From: an uncultured Eubacteriales bacterium
GTDB lineage: Bacteria > Bacillota > Clostridia > Lachnospirales > Lachnospiraceae
Length of the DNA stretch: 42,253 nucleotides
Reading direction: 5' to 3'
NCBI GenBank assembly: GCA_949289145.1
Contig: CASEML010000068.1
Coordinates: 1 to 42,253, forward strand
Below the pieces are notes generated by a model that had not been told where the DNA came from, made no database searches, and saw only the letters and a program-made list of their open reading frames with translations. Shown here piece after piece: positions 16,863 through 26,187 of this stretch. The position numbers and the translations under genes were made by a program. Numbering within the stretch: position 1 is the stretch's first letter; each line of letters starts with the position of its first letter.

Positions 16863-17261
16863 TTATTTTTTACCATCCTTACTATGGATGTAGCTTACCA
16901 AAACAGTTTGACTGTACAGATCCCGAAGTTGTAGGATACAAACTGCCAAAAAAAAATTGCAAAAAAATTGCAAAATATAATCTATAAGAAAATAATCAAA
17001 AGTTGTTTTTATGGCTATTCTCTGTGAGATATTATTTGTAAATTGCTGTACATAGGATATAGTTTTGACACCTAACATTTCGATAGTACAAATTGTGTCA
17101 TCAATTAGTATAGCGTCGCGCGCCTTGATAGAAGAAACGGGATGATTTCCTGTTGTGCAATCAAATAGAGAATCGTCCAAACTGTTTTCATAGAACATTC
17201 CCAAGAAAAGCATAAGTATAATTAAGAAAGAACTTATTACTTTATTAGATTTGATTTGCAC
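16863..17261 (-). CDS. Unknown membrane-anchored protein (132 aa)
   Basis: GTG start at 17261 chosen because GGGAGGTG precedes it; the frame is open to an ATG at 17354 but has no ribosome site there. A short basic N-terminus (QIKSNK) precedes one hydrophobic segment (about 9-22, SSFLIILMLFLGMFY), likely a signal anchor or uncleaved signal. The rest has a Cys-containing region (FDCTTGNHP, then ICTIEML) and a second hydrophobic stretch near 100-118. No family is recognised. Minus-strand orientation and over 130 bp on either side leave it outside the pyk operon. Confidence 0.5.
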   Translation of the reverse strand: MQIKSNKVISSFLIILMLFLGMFYENSLDDSLFDCTTGNHPVSSIKARDAILIDDTICTIEMLGVKTISYVQQFTNNISQRIAIKTTFDYFLIDYILQFFCNFFLAVCILQLRDLYSQTVLVSYIHSKDGKK

Positions 17262-17400
17262 AATCTTCACCTCCCTTTTTGTAAAATATACCATATGTTC
17301 ATCTGAAAGTCTACTAAAAATATACTGTACAGACCATGAGAAATCAAAATTCATATGATATATTTGTTTTTGAAGAGGGATTGAAAATTGACAGTAGATA

Positions 17401-17443
17401 AAAAATCATTGTCTTGTGCGAAATGCACAAAACAATGATTTTT
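17401..17443. terminator. Bidirectional terminator with long stem
   Basis: AAAAATCATTGT and ACAATGATTTTT, with inner TTGTGC/GCACAA and loop GAAAT, form an almost perfect 18-bp stem with one internal mismatch. T-runs fall on both strands. It ends the GlcG-like gene (minus strand). Confidence 0.85.
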
Positions 17444-17464
17444 ACATAGAGAAAGTTCATTGAT

Positions 17465-17875
17465 TTATTTGATTAGTTTTTCGAATACAGAAACTACATA
17501 TTCTGCAATGATGCAGTCTTGCTCCTCAGTTCTGCCGCCAACACCGATTCCACCTGCAATCTTACCATTACAAAAAAGTGGATATCCTCCGGCAACCAAA
17601 GTAATCTTAGGATCATTGGTCTGAATGGCCATAAGAGAGCCGCCCTCTGCAGAGCATGCAGCTACCTCCTTAGTCTTGCATTGGGTTACAGCGGCTGTAT
17701 AAGCTTTACCAGGAACAAGGGTGATACTAAGCACCAACGCATTTCCGTATCTGCGGTAGACCCGTGGAAGACCATTTTCATCATACACGGCAAAACTAAT
17801 ATCAATACCTATCTCTTTGCTTTTCTCTCTTGCGGCAGCACAGAGCTTGTCGCATAATTCATCTGTTAATATCAT
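17465..17875 (-). CDS. GlcG/HbpS-family protein (136 aa)
   Basis: Small cytoplasmic protein of the GlcG/HbpS/PduO C-terminal family, some members of which bind haem or cobalamin. Family features are KAYTAAVTQCKTKEV, the glycine-rich strand GGYPLFCNGKIAGGIGVGGRT and the EEQDCIIAEY ending. Length matches a stand-alone domain. There is no signal peptide. No glycolate or propanediol genes are near, so the cofactor and role remain open. It is divergent from the purine permease gene. Confidence 0.85.
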   Translation of the reverse strand: MILTDELCDKLCAAAREKSKEIGIDISFAVYDENGLPRVYRRYGNALVLSITLVPGKAYTAAVTQCKTKEVAACSAEGGSLMAIQTNDPKITLVAGGYPLFCNGKIAGGIGVGGRTEEQDCIIAEYVVSVFEKLIK

Positions 17876-18141
17876 ATTTTTATTCTCCCTCTAAATTTAT
17901 AGTTGAATATATAACTTGTATCTATTATTATATTGGCAGAAACAATGTAAGAATTCCTGCCCGATTCTATAAGAAAATTGCCTGTTTCTATTTACTTTCG
18001 CAAATAATAAAATATAGAGAAGTAGATTCTGTTAAGAGAGGAAGAGAAAATAGAATATATGAAATCCAGGTTTCGAAATGAGTATTGTAAAACAAGAATT
18101 TGGTTACACTTTAATCAGTTTATAATCACAGGAGGACTCCT

Positions 18142-19500
18142 ATGCTGGAAAAATTTTTTAAATTAAAAGAGAATAATACAAATGTGAAGACGGAAGTAAT
18201 TGGTGGTGTAACCACATTTATGACTATGGCATATATTCTTGCGGTGAATCCAACCATGCTGGAGGCGGCGGGAATGGACAAGACGGCGGTTTTAATGGCG
18301 ACTGCCCTGGCAGCTTTTATCGGAACACTGGTAATGGCTTTGCTGGCAAATTATCCGTTTGCATTGGCACCAGGTATGGGTTTGAATGCATATTTTGCAT
18401 ACACTGTGTGCGGAACTATGGGATATTCCTGGCAGGTTGCCCTGGCAGCGGTGTTGGCTGAAGGAGTTATTTTTATTGTGCTGTCCTTAACAAGTGTACG
18501 TGAGGCGATTTTTAATTCCATCCCGTTTACCTTGAAGAAAGGAGTGAGTGTGGGAATCGGTTTATTTATTGCATTTATTGGGCTTCAAGGGGCATATTTG
18601 GTAGTAGATAACGATACAACACTTTTAAGTTATGTGGATTTTGCAGGTGATTTTCACACAAAGGGAATCTGTGCGATTCTGGCATTAATTGGCTTATTTG
18701 TGACTGTGATTTTTTATATAAAAAATGTGAAAGGTTCCATTCTTATTGGTATTTTGGTTACATGGATTCTTGGAATGATCGCGCAGGCACTAGGACTATA
18801 TACAGTAGATGAATCCAATGGTTTTTATTCCCTGTATCCAACTTTTGGTATTACAGATTTTTCATCTATAAAACTTACATTTGGACAAGTGTTTAAAGCA
18901 GATTTTTCTAATGTGAGTATATTGAATTTTATTGCGGTCCTCTTTGCCTTTTTGTTTGTGGATTTGTTTGATACTTTGGGTACATTAGTGGGCGTTGCGA
19001 CCAAAGCAGATATGTTGGATGAGAACGGGAAACTGCCCAAAGTCAAACAGGCTTTGTTGGCAGATGCGGTGGCAACTTCGGCAGGTGCAATTATTGGTAC
19101 ATCTACCACCACGACTTTCGTAGAAAGCTCTGCCGGCGTGGCTGCGGGCGCAAGGACTGGATTGGCATCTGTGGTTACGGGAGTATTGTTTTTGCTTTCC
19201 ATTTTCTTTTCGCCGATTTTTTGTGCCATTCCGGGCTTTGCTACAGCTCCGGCATTAATCTTTGTGGGATTTTTGATGATTTCGGCGATTCTTGATATTG
19301 ATTTTAAAGATTTGACAGAAGCAGTTCCCGCTTATCTTTGTTTGTTGTGCATGCCTATGATGTATAGTATTTCTGAGGGAATTGCCATTGGTGTTATTTC
19401 TTATGTAGTGATTAATGTGGTTTGTGGAAAAGCCAAGAAAATTACAACATTGATGTATTTGCTAACAATTTTGTTCATATGTAAATATATATTCTTATAA
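18142..19500 (+). CDS. NCS2/AzgA-type purine permease (452 aa)
   Basis: Proton-coupled uptake of a purine base (hypoxanthine, guanine or adenine). The N-terminus KTEVIGGVTTFMTMAYILAVNP, the motif LAPGMGLNAYFAY, the core LFDTLGTLVGVATKADML and GTSTTTTFVESSAGVAAGARTG are hallmarks of the AzgA/PbuG group. About 12-14 membrane segments; length is normal. GGAGG precedes the ATG. The 266-bp upstream gap holds a TATAAT at 18121 but no recognisable purine riboswitch core, so regulation by guanine sensing is not supported here. Confidence 0.93.
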   Translation: MLEKFFKLKENNTNVKTEVIGGVTTFMTMAYILAVNPTMLEAAGMDKTAVLMATALAAFIGTLVMALLANYPFALAPGMGLNAYFAYTVCGTMGYSWQVALAAVLAEGVIFIVLSLTSVREAIFNSIPFTLKKGVSVGIGLFIAFIGLQGAYLVVDNDTTLLSYVDFAGDFHTKGICAILALIGLFVTVIFYIKNVKGSILIGILVTWILGMIAQALGLYTVDESNGFYSLYPTFGITDFSSIKLTFGQVFKADFSNVSILNFIAVLFAFLFVDLFDTLGTLVGVATKADMLDENGKLPKVKQALLADAVATSAGAIIGTSTTTTFVESSAGVAAGARTGLASVVTGVLFLLSIFFSPIFCAIPGFATAPALIFVGFLMISAILDIDFKDLTEAVPAYLCLLCMPMMYSISEGIAIGVISYVVINVVCGKAKKITTLMYLLTILFICKYIFL

Positions 19501-19530
19501 AAGTATAGGTTATAAAAAAGAGCGAATAAG

Positions 19531-19560
19531 AGCGGTTCCCCTTTTGAGGAATCGCTTTTT
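19531..19560 (+). terminator. Terminator after the purine permease
   Basis: AGCGGTTCC pairs with GGAATCGCT (one G-U), followed by TTTTT. It insulates the permease from the flagellar genes. Confidence 0.85.
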
Positions 19561-19695
19561 GTATTGTAGGAAAAATAAAATGTAACAATTTTGTAATTAA
19601 TTCTAAATATATCGGTAATATGCACATAAAAAAAGTAAAAAAGTCATAATTTATAGTAACATTTTTACAAAAGTAAAAAACTTGAAAATTTTCTA

Positions 19696-19722
19696 TAATG
19701 AAATAAATTCAATGTCCGATAA
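19696..19722 (+). promoter_or_regulatory. Sigma-28 promoter of the flgM operon
   Basis: TAAT (19696-19699), 16 bp, then CCGATAA (19716-19722), followed by ATATAACAAG. The clostridial/Bacillus sigma-D consensus is TAAA, about 15-16 bp, CCGATAT. The downstream bases match the flagellin promoter at 30812 almost exactly (CCGATATATATAACAAG there), supporting the call. Confidence 0.75.
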
Positions 19723-19780
19723 ATATAACAAGAAGAAAATATGAGATAAATGCAAGTACTGCGCGAAAGGAGTGAACAGT

Positions 19781-20062
19781 ATGAGAGTTGAGGCAATGAG
19801 CCAGGTGGCTCAGATATATAAAGCAAATCAGACACAGGGAACAGAAAAAACACAGAGAGCAAAAGCAAAAGATGAAGTACAGATTTCCGAGGCAGGAAAG
19901 GATTTCCAAATAGCGAAGACAGCTTTGCAGGAAGCCCCGGATGTAAGAGCAGACAAAATAGCAGCAATTAAGTCCAGCATGGAAGCGGGTACTTATCAGG
20001 TAAATAGCAGTGACTTTGCAGACAAAGTGATTCAGAAGTATAAGGATGTACTTGGCTATTAA
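19781..20062 (+). CDS. flgM: Anti-sigma-28 factor FlgM (93 aa)
   Basis: Holds sigma-28 inactive until the hook is complete, delaying flagellin synthesis. The family hallmark is the C-terminal half: DEVQISEAGKDFQIAKTAL, then RADKIAAIKSSMEAGTYQV and SSDFADKVI. Length is normal. The ATG at 19781 follows AAAGGAG with 8-base spacing; an in-frame GTG at 19772 overlaps that site and is rejected. Being under sigma-28 control it closes a negative feedback loop. A perfect hairpin starts at its stop codon. Confidence 0.93.
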   Translation: MRVEAMSQVAQIYKANQTQGTEKTQRAKAKDEVQISEAGKDFQIAKTALQEAPDVRADKIAAIKSSMEAGTYQVNSSDFADKVIQKYKDVLGY

Positions 20063-20088
20063 TTACCGCAAGGTAATTAATAGCTTTT
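20056..20088 (+). terminator. Perfect 12-bp hairpin with GCAA tetraloop at the flgM stop
   Basis: CTATTAATTACC pairs without mismatch with GGTAATTAATAG around GCAA (a stable GNRA loop), followed by CTTTTT. The stem includes the flgM stop codon. The AT-rich stem and short T-run suggest partial termination or an mRNA 3-prime end between flgM and flgN. Confidence 0.65.
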
Positions 20089-20121
20089 TCAGTTTTAAGA
20101 AAGTAAAAGTGAGGTGTAGGT

Positions 20122-20637
20122 GTGGCAAGTTTAATGGAGGAATTATTGGGAATATTGCAGACAGAAGCAGAGAAGTATGAGGAACTGTTAGAACTGTCGA
20201 AAAGAAAAACACCGATTCTGGTATCAGGAAAAATTGAAGAATTGCAAAAAATCACTGATGAAGAACAAATATTGGTCGATAATATAAATAGTGTGGATAA
20301 AAAGAGAACTGAGTTGGTAAATGATATAGGAAATGTGCTCAATGAAAATCCCAAGGAACTAACTGTGCAGAAACTGGCGGATCTGATGATGGAACAGCCC
20401 CAGCAGCAGAAGCAGTTATTGGAACTTCACGATAAATTAAAAAGAGTATTGGGAAGTGTACAGACCATCAACGAACAGAATAAAGCATTAGTGGACCAGA
20501 TGTTGGAAATGGTTGCCTTTGATATGAATTTATTAAAAAGCATGAAGCAGGCACCGGAAACAGCTAATTATAATAAAATGGCTGCAAATACAGGTGAATT
20601 GTTTATTGGAGCATCCAAATTTGATGCAAAACAATAA
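20122..20637 (+). CDS. flgN: Flagellar chaperone FlgN (171 aa)
   Basis: Cytoplasmic export chaperone for the hook-filament junction proteins FlgK and FlgL, whose genes follow. It is almost wholly alpha-helical and charged with no membrane segment; MEELLGILQTEAEKYEELLE and the long helices to about 150 fit the FlgN family. The start is GTG with GAGGTGTAGG upstream. Sequence identity in this family is low, so synteny carries much of the call. Confidence 0.82.
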   Translation: MASLMEELLGILQTEAEKYEELLELSKRKTPILVSGKIEELQKITDEEQILVDNINSVDKKRTELVNDIGNVLNENPKELTVQKLADLMMEQPQQQKQLLELHDKLKRVLGSVQTINEQNKALVDQMLEMVAFDMNLLKSMKQAPETANYNKMAANTGELFIGASKFDAKQ

Positions 20638-20674
20638 AAAAATTAAGAAATAAAATGATGGAGGAGAAAGAGAT

Positions 20675-22375
20675 ATGTCAGGATTTGGAAGTTTGTATGT
20701 GGGTGTATCCGGGTTAAAAACAAGTCAGGATGCATTAAATACAACGGCACACAATCTGTCAAATATAAATACACCAGGATATGTCAGACAGCAGATATTA
20801 CAGGCAGATAGAACATACAATACCGTTGGTAAGGCGGCAGTCAGTGATATGCAGGTGGGGCTTGGCGTTGAACTGGCAGATGTACGCCAGGTAAGGGATT
20901 TCTTTTTGGATCAGCAGTACCGCAAAGAAGCAGGGCGTTCTGCTTTTTATCAGGCATGCTATGAAGCCGCATATGAAACAGAAAGCTTTTTCCATGAATT
21001 GGATGGAGAAACCTATCAGGACTGTTTAGACAGTTTATGGCAGTCTGTGGCAGAATTATCTAAAATGCCGGAGAGCAAGGTTAATAAAGAATATTTTGTT
21101 TTAAAAGCGAGCGAGTTTTTAAAACGTTCTACAGCAATTTATGAGAGTCTTGGAGAATATCAGGATAATTTAAATAGGCAGGTAGTAAATCAGGTTAATA
21201 AAATTAATGAGCTGGGGCAGAAGATTAAATATTTAAATGATAAAATTGTAGGAATAGAGTTGGGGGGAGTTGAAGAAGCCAATGACTATCGAGATGCCAG
21301 AAATCAGGCGCTAGATGAATTGGCAGAACTTGCCAATATATCTTATGAAACAGACTCCGAAGGTTTTGTTATCGTTAAGCTGGAAGGCTCCCAATTTATA
21401 AACCGTGATACGGTAAACGAAATGAGCTATACCCAAGATAATATTACCGGATTTTATACACCGGTTTGGAAGCACGAAGGTAATGCTCAGGTGTTTGATC
21501 TGTCTTTGGAAATATCCACCGAAAATGATACGAATGTAGGTTCCTTAAAAGCCATTTTAATGGCAAGAGGTGATCATAGAGCTAATTATACTGATATAGA
21601 AGCTTTGAATCAAGCCGTGGCAGACGGAACTATGACAAAAGAACAGGCGGCCGATGCTTATGAAAAGAATGTAGGATATTCCGTAGTAATGAAGACACAG
21701 GCAGAATTCGACCAGCTGGTGCATGGAATTGTTACTATGATCAATGATACTCTTTGCATGGATGAATACGCTGATGAAAATGGACCAACAACAGAATTAT
21801 TCATTCGTATCGGACAGTTGGAAAGATACCAGAAGGATGAAGACGGAAATTATCTGGTAGATGCAGATGGTTATTACATTCCTATTGAAGAGGAAAATCA
21901 TCTGACAGATTCCACGGGAAATTATCTGGCAGTAGGTCAAGGTTCTTCCAGTTATAATAATTTATACACAGTAGGTAATCTGATGATTAATCCGGCGATT
22001 CTTGCCAACAGCGGACTGTTAGAGTTTCAGAAGCAAGATGGCCAGACAAATTACAATATGGCTGATATGATGATAGAAAAATGGAATGGAGAATTTGCAA
22101 CATTAAATCCAACAGAAGAAAATACCATGAATTTTTCTACCTATTATACAGGTTTTATGGATTCGTTATCCAATACAATTAGCGTATATCAGGGAGTTGC
22201 AGAAGGACAGCAAGTTATGGTTAATCAAACAGATTCGGCAAGACAGGAAGTTATGGGAGTGTCTTCGGATGAAGAACTTACGAATATGATTCGTTTCCAA
22301 AATGCGTACAATGCATCTTCCAGATACATAAATGTGGTAAACGAAATGCTGGAACATTTGTTGACAGCACTGTAA
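20675..22375 (+). CDS. flgK: Flagellar hook-associated protein FlgK, copy 1 (566 aa)
   Basis: First junction protein between hook and filament. The N-terminal rod motif SLYVGVSGLKTSQDALNTTA with HNLSNINTPGYVRQQ and the C-terminal MIRFQNAYNASSRYINVVNE are diagnostic of the D0 helices. Length is in the usual range. GGAGG precedes the ATG. A second flgK lies 20 bp downstream with different middle domains. In the middle, the stretch EDGNYLVDADGYYIP looks repeat-like and is probably surface exposed. Confidence 0.93.
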   Translation: MSGFGSLYVGVSGLKTSQDALNTTAHNLSNINTPGYVRQQILQADRTYNTVGKAAVSDMQVGLGVELADVRQVRDFFLDQQYRKEAGRSAFYQACYEAAYETESFFHELDGETYQDCLDSLWQSVAELSKMPESKVNKEYFVLKASEFLKRSTAIYESLGEYQDNLNRQVVNQVNKINELGQKIKYLNDKIVGIELGGVEEANDYRDARNQALDELAELANISYETDSEGFVIVKLEGSQFINRDTVNEMSYTQDNITGFYTPVWKHEGNAQVFDLSLEISTENDTNVGSLKAILMARGDHRANYTDIEALNQAVADGTMTKEQAADAYEKNVGYSVVMKTQAEFDQLVHGIVTMINDTLCMDEYADENGPTTELFIRIGQLERYQKDEDGNYLVDADGYYIPIEEENHLTDSTGNYLAVGQGSSSYNNLYTVGNLMINPAILANSGLLEFQKQDGQTNYNMADMMIEKWNGEFATLNPTEENTMNFSTYYTGFMDSLSNTISVYQGVAEGQQVMVNQTDSARQEVMGVSSDEELTNMIRFQNAYNASSRYINVVNEMLEHLLTAL

Positions 22376-22395
22376 ACATAAAAAGGAGGTAAAAT

Positions 22396-24228
22396 ATGGC
22401 ATCTACATTTTATGGGCTGCAGATAGCATATTCAGGATTAAATGCATATCAGGCGGCATTAAATATAACAGGACATAATATTTCTAACGTAGAAACAGAT
22501 GGATACTGTCGTCAGTATGTGAATCAGACAGCAGCAGAAGCGCTTCGTACTTATACCAACGCTGGTATGCAGGGGGGCGGTGTTACAGTAACCGGCATAG
22601 ATCAGATGAGAAATATTTACTATGATTATAAATATTGGGCTAATAATGCAAAACTGGGAGAGACTAATATTCAGTATTATTATTCACTTCAGATAGAAAA
22701 TTACTTTAAAGGCAGCATAGATGCAGATGACACTGCAAAAGCTACGGATGATTTTTCATCGCTGTTTACAGATATGTTTAATGCATTGGAAGAAGTGCAA
22801 AAAGCACCGTCAGACAATGCTTGCCGTAATCAGTTTATTAGTACAGCACAGAGTTTTGCGGACTATTTTAATTCTACTCACACCAGTCTGCAAAAGCTGC
22901 AGGAAGATTGTAATCTAGAGATTAAAGCAAGAGTGAGCCAGATTAATACCATTGCAGAACAGATTGCTTCTTTGAATAAACAGATTAACGTAATTGAAGG
23001 CAATGGAAGTAAAGCTAATGATCTACGGGACAAGCGGGCATTACTCATTGATCAGCTTTCGGCTATCGTGCCCACAGAAATTGAAGAAGTTCCCATTGTA
23101 GACAGCAATAATCCGGACAGAAATACTGGAATGAATACATATAATGTAAAAATTGCAGGACAAACCTTAGTTTATGGCACGGATTATAATACATTGCTTA
23201 TTAAACCAAGAGATGCTAAGAGTGCTGCCAATCAAACCGATGTGCAAGGTTTATACGATATTGAGTGGAGCAACGGTTTGGAATTTAGTGTCAGCAACGA
23301 ACAGATGGGCGGAGAACTTAAAGCATTGTTTGATATACGCGATGGAAACAACAAAGAGAATTTTCAGGGAACCATTGAATCCATTGACCAGAATGCCAGA
23401 ACATTTACTGTTTCGGCAGACAGTGTATTGGAGGCCTACAAATCGGTATATGGAATTAACATTCCAGAGCAGGGAATTATTACAGTAAATAACGTAAAAT
23501 TATCCTATGACAGTTTCAGTTTTAACGAGGACGGAAGTTATACCTTTCACTTGTCAGACACAAGCAGCGGTGTTACTCCTTCTCTGGTAGGTGCTCAAGC
23601 GGCAGTAGGGGAAAGTGTGGATTACATGGGTATTCCATATTATATGTCTCAGCTGAATGAGTTCGTAAGAAAATTTGCGGAAGTATTTAATGATATTCAT
23701 GAAGGAAATGAGGATTTGAATGGAAATACAGTGGGTTATTTCTTTTCCGGTATTGATCCGGTAGATGGGACAGAACTGCAGTTCAATGAAACGGTAGGAA
23801 CCGGAACAGACAGTTACTATCGTCTTACAGCAGGTAATTTTACGGTGAAGGATGAATATTTGAAAGATTCTTCACGTCTGGCAACTACAGGAATGATCAG
23901 TGAAGGTGTGGAACAGGTAGATGTATTAGAGAAACTCAGCAGTATTAAGGATATGGAAGGCTTTTACAATGGCGGTACAGCCGGTGAATTTTTAGAGTGT
24001 ATTCTTACAGATATTGCACTGGATACACGGGCGGCAAAAACGTTAAGTAGCAATTATGAAGAAATCAGTAAAATGATCGAGCAGCAGAGATTATCCATTT
24101 CCGGAGTAGATAATGATGAAGAGGCTTTAAACCTTGTGAAATATCAGAATGCATATAATCTGTCGGCAAAGATGATGTCTGTTATGACAGAAATATATGA
24201 CAGACTGATTTTGGAAACAGGTGTATAA
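22396..24228 (+). CDS. flgK: Flagellar hook-associated protein FlgK, copy 2 (610 aa)
   Basis: Second FlgK paralogue in tandem. Its N-terminus FYGLQIAYSGLNAYQAALNI with GHNISNVETDGYCRQY and C-terminus LVKYQNAYNLSAKMMSVMTE again give both D0 helices, but the middle is unlike copy 1. Tandem FlgK pairs occur in several Lachnospiraceae; the two may form mixed or successive junction rings. AAAGGAGGT precedes the ATG. FlgL follows 17 bp later, in the usual order. Confidence 0.9.
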   Translation: MASTFYGLQIAYSGLNAYQAALNITGHNISNVETDGYCRQYVNQTAAEALRTYTNAGMQGGGVTVTGIDQMRNIYYDYKYWANNAKLGETNIQYYYSLQIENYFKGSIDADDTAKATDDFSSLFTDMFNALEEVQKAPSDNACRNQFISTAQSFADYFNSTHTSLQKLQEDCNLEIKARVSQINTIAEQIASLNKQINVIEGNGSKANDLRDKRALLIDQLSAIVPTEIEEVPIVDSNNPDRNTGMNTYNVKIAGQTLVYGTDYNTLLIKPRDAKSAANQTDVQGLYDIEWSNGLEFSVSNEQMGGELKALFDIRDGNNKENFQGTIESIDQNARTFTVSADSVLEAYKSVYGINIPEQGIITVNNVKLSYDSFSFNEDGSYTFHLSDTSSGVTPSLVGAQAAVGESVDYMGIPYYMSQLNEFVRKFAEVFNDIHEGNEDLNGNTVGYFFSGIDPVDGTELQFNETVGTGTDSYYRLTAGNFTVKDEYLKDSSRLATTGMISEGVEQVDVLEKLSSIKDMEGFYNGGTAGEFLECILTDIALDTRAAKTLSSNYEEISKMIEQQRLSISGVDNDEEALNLVKYQNAYNLSAKMMSVMTEIYDRLILETGV

Positions 24229-24245
24229 AATTAGGAGGTAATATA

Positions 24246-26066
24246 ATGGGGATCAGAGTAACGAACAGCATGATAACGAAAAATGCCATGACAAATATAA
24301 ATTTTAATAAGACATCTTTGAGTACATTAAATACACAGATGACTACACAAAAGAAGATATCCAGACCTTCTGATGATCCAGTTGTGGCCATTCGTGCCTT
24401 AAGACTGCGTAATAACTTAAATGAAATCAACCAATACTATGAAAGAAATATTCCTGATGCAGAATCTTGGTTAGAGTTGACTAACAATGCGTTGAGCAAT
24501 ATTGCAAGTGTAATGCAGACCATGTACCAGAAATGTGAACAGGGTGCCAATGGAGAGAATACCACAGAAGACAGACAGATTCTCTTACAGGAACTGCAAA
24601 ATCTGTCTACTCAGATTTATGCTGAGGCCAATGCAGACTATGCGGGAAGGACACTGCTCAGCGGATACTATACCAATCAAGATGTAGTATTTTCGTCAAA
24701 CGATGAGGATACACACTACCGTATATCAGAAACACTTTCAGCATCAGATATTTCAAAGATCACGTATATTAAGAATAAGTTAGAGTTTGATCCAAGTAAT
24801 CCGACGATTCAAAATGCATCTACCATGCCGGAAGATTGCGAAGTGACCAGAATTCGCCTTGCATATGATTCGCTGAATTATGATCCGAATGCCGATATGA
24901 AGCTGGAATACAGAAAAGTGGCAACGGGCTTTTCTTCTACAAAAGGAACGGATGGGACAGTCACTGTTGCTCCTGCCGGCTATACCATTAAGACAACATC
25001 AAATGAAGACGGAACAAAACAAGTGGTAGTAAACGGAGACCAGATTTTTAAGATTGATAAGACAGGACGTGTTATTGCCGATGCGGGCAATGACGGAAGC
25101 GTAAGCATCAAGTATAATTCAGACGGAAATATTGAAACTACTATTAATGATGCATCTCTTTCGGAAGGCTTAAATGGATCAGCCAATAAAAGCATTACCA
25201 TCGAAACAACCATAGCAGGAAAGCAGGTAGGAAGTATTGTTGCTACTTACGAAATGGATGTAGAAATGACCACCATGGCAGTCGATGAAGATGGGGCTTA
25301 CACAGATTTTAGCGGAAACAGTCATGTGAAATGTATCGCGGAAACAGGGGAGCTTATTTTGGATGAAACAGCAATGAAAGAATTGCAGAGTCTTACAAAT
25401 ATAAATGGGAAAGAGCCCATTACCTTTACATATGACAAGACTGGGTTTGAACGCTATGAATTAAAGCCAGAGCAGTATTTTGACTGTGTTGACTTAACGG
25501 ACCCCAGCAATCCGATTACACATGTAAAGCAGTCAGCAGACATTAAGTATGCAATCAGTTTTAATCAGGAATTAAAAGTGAACACAGAAGCCAGTGATGC
25601 ATTTAATCATGATATCAATCGTGATGTTGGAGAATTGATTGAAATGATCAGTGCTTCCCTGGAAGCAGACAACGTGGTCAGTCAGATTGAGAGCATGTTG
25701 GAGGACAGCCGTTATGCCAATCAGAAAACAGAGTTAGAAACTATGTTAGAGGCTGCAAAGAGACAAAGCGATATTGCAAATGAAAAGGTAAGAAATGCAT
25801 ATTCCCAGGGAGTAGGAAACTTTCAGGACTATCTGGCAAAGATTAATACTCAGATTACCGATGTGGGAAGCCGCCAGAACCGCCTTGCCATTGTGGAAAC
25901 CAGAATGGAAGAACAGCAGTATAATTTTGAGGAATTAAAATCTAAGAATGAAGATAAGGATATTGAAGATATTATGATAGAATATCAGTCTGCATACATG
26001 GCTTATCAGGCATCTTTAAGTGCCACAGCTAAGCTTGCGCAGAATAGCCTGTTGAATTTCCTGTAA
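24246..26066 (+). CDS. flgL: Flagellar hook-associated protein FlgL, long form (606 aa)
   Basis: Second junction protein. N-terminus (MGIRVTNSMITKNAMTNINF, then TTQKKISRPSDDPV) and C-terminus (MIEYQSAYMAYQASLSATAK) are typical FlgL. The usual length is about 300; here roughly 300 residues are inserted (about 190-470), including a beta-rich region with DGTVTVAPAGYTIK, DGTKQVVVNGDQI and NDGSVSIKYNSDGN segments. The insertion probably forms a surface domain on the junction, which could be adhesive or antigenic. GGAGGT precedes the ATG. Confidence 0.92.
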   Translation: MGIRVTNSMITKNAMTNINFNKTSLSTLNTQMTTQKKISRPSDDPVVAIRALRLRNNLNEINQYYERNIPDAESWLELTNNALSNIASVMQTMYQKCEQGANGENTTEDRQILLQELQNLSTQIYAEANADYAGRTLLSGYYTNQDVVFSSNDEDTHYRISETLSASDISKITYIKNKLEFDPSNPTIQNASTMPEDCEVTRIRLAYDSLNYDPNADMKLEYRKVATGFSSTKGTDGTVTVAPAGYTIKTTSNEDGTKQVVVNGDQIFKIDKTGRVIADAGNDGSVSIKYNSDGNIETTINDASLSEGLNGSANKSITIETTIAGKQVGSIVATYEMDVEMTTMAVDEDGAYTDFSGNSHVKCIAETGELILDETAMKELQSLTNINGKEPITFTYDKTGFERYELKPEQYFDCVDLTDPSNPITHVKQSADIKYAISFNQELKVNTEASDAFNHDINRDVGELIEMISASLEADNVVSQIESMLEDSRYANQKTELETMLEAAKRQSDIANEKVRNAYSQGVGNFQDYLAKINTQITDVGSRQNRLAIVETRMEEQQYNFEELKSKNEDKDIEDIMIEYQSAYMAYQASLSATAKLAQNSLLNFL

Positions 26067-26144
26067 GTATGGAGGGAACTTTACATTACCTGCAGAATGA
26101 TAGAAAAGATGTTTTGTGAATTTTCTATAGTCATGAATTCGAGA

Positions 26145-26180
26145 GAGCGGCCTAGAAGGTCGCTCCTTTCATAAAAGGAG
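26145..26180 (+). promoter_or_regulatory. Alternative hairpins overlapping the fliW ribosome site
   Basis: GAGCGGCC (26145-26152) pairs with GGTCGCTC (26158-26165) to form a terminator-like stem. Overlapping it, CTCCTTT (26163-26169) pairs perfectly with AAAGGAG (26174-26180), the fliW Shine-Dalgarno, with loop CATA. The two stems share CTC and compete. Confidence 0.55.
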
Positions 26181-26187
26181 AAAGAAT

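Noticed and set aside
17876..18141. Possible purine riboswitch before the NCS2 permease
   Set aside because: The conserved junction and loop sequences of the guanine/adenine aptamer are not present; only AT-rich sequence and a TATAAT are seen.
19608..19615. Minus-strand CCGATATA resembling a sigma-28 -10 box
   Set aside because: No TAAA box at 15-16 bp and no minus-strand gene downstream that it could serve before the purine permease terminator.
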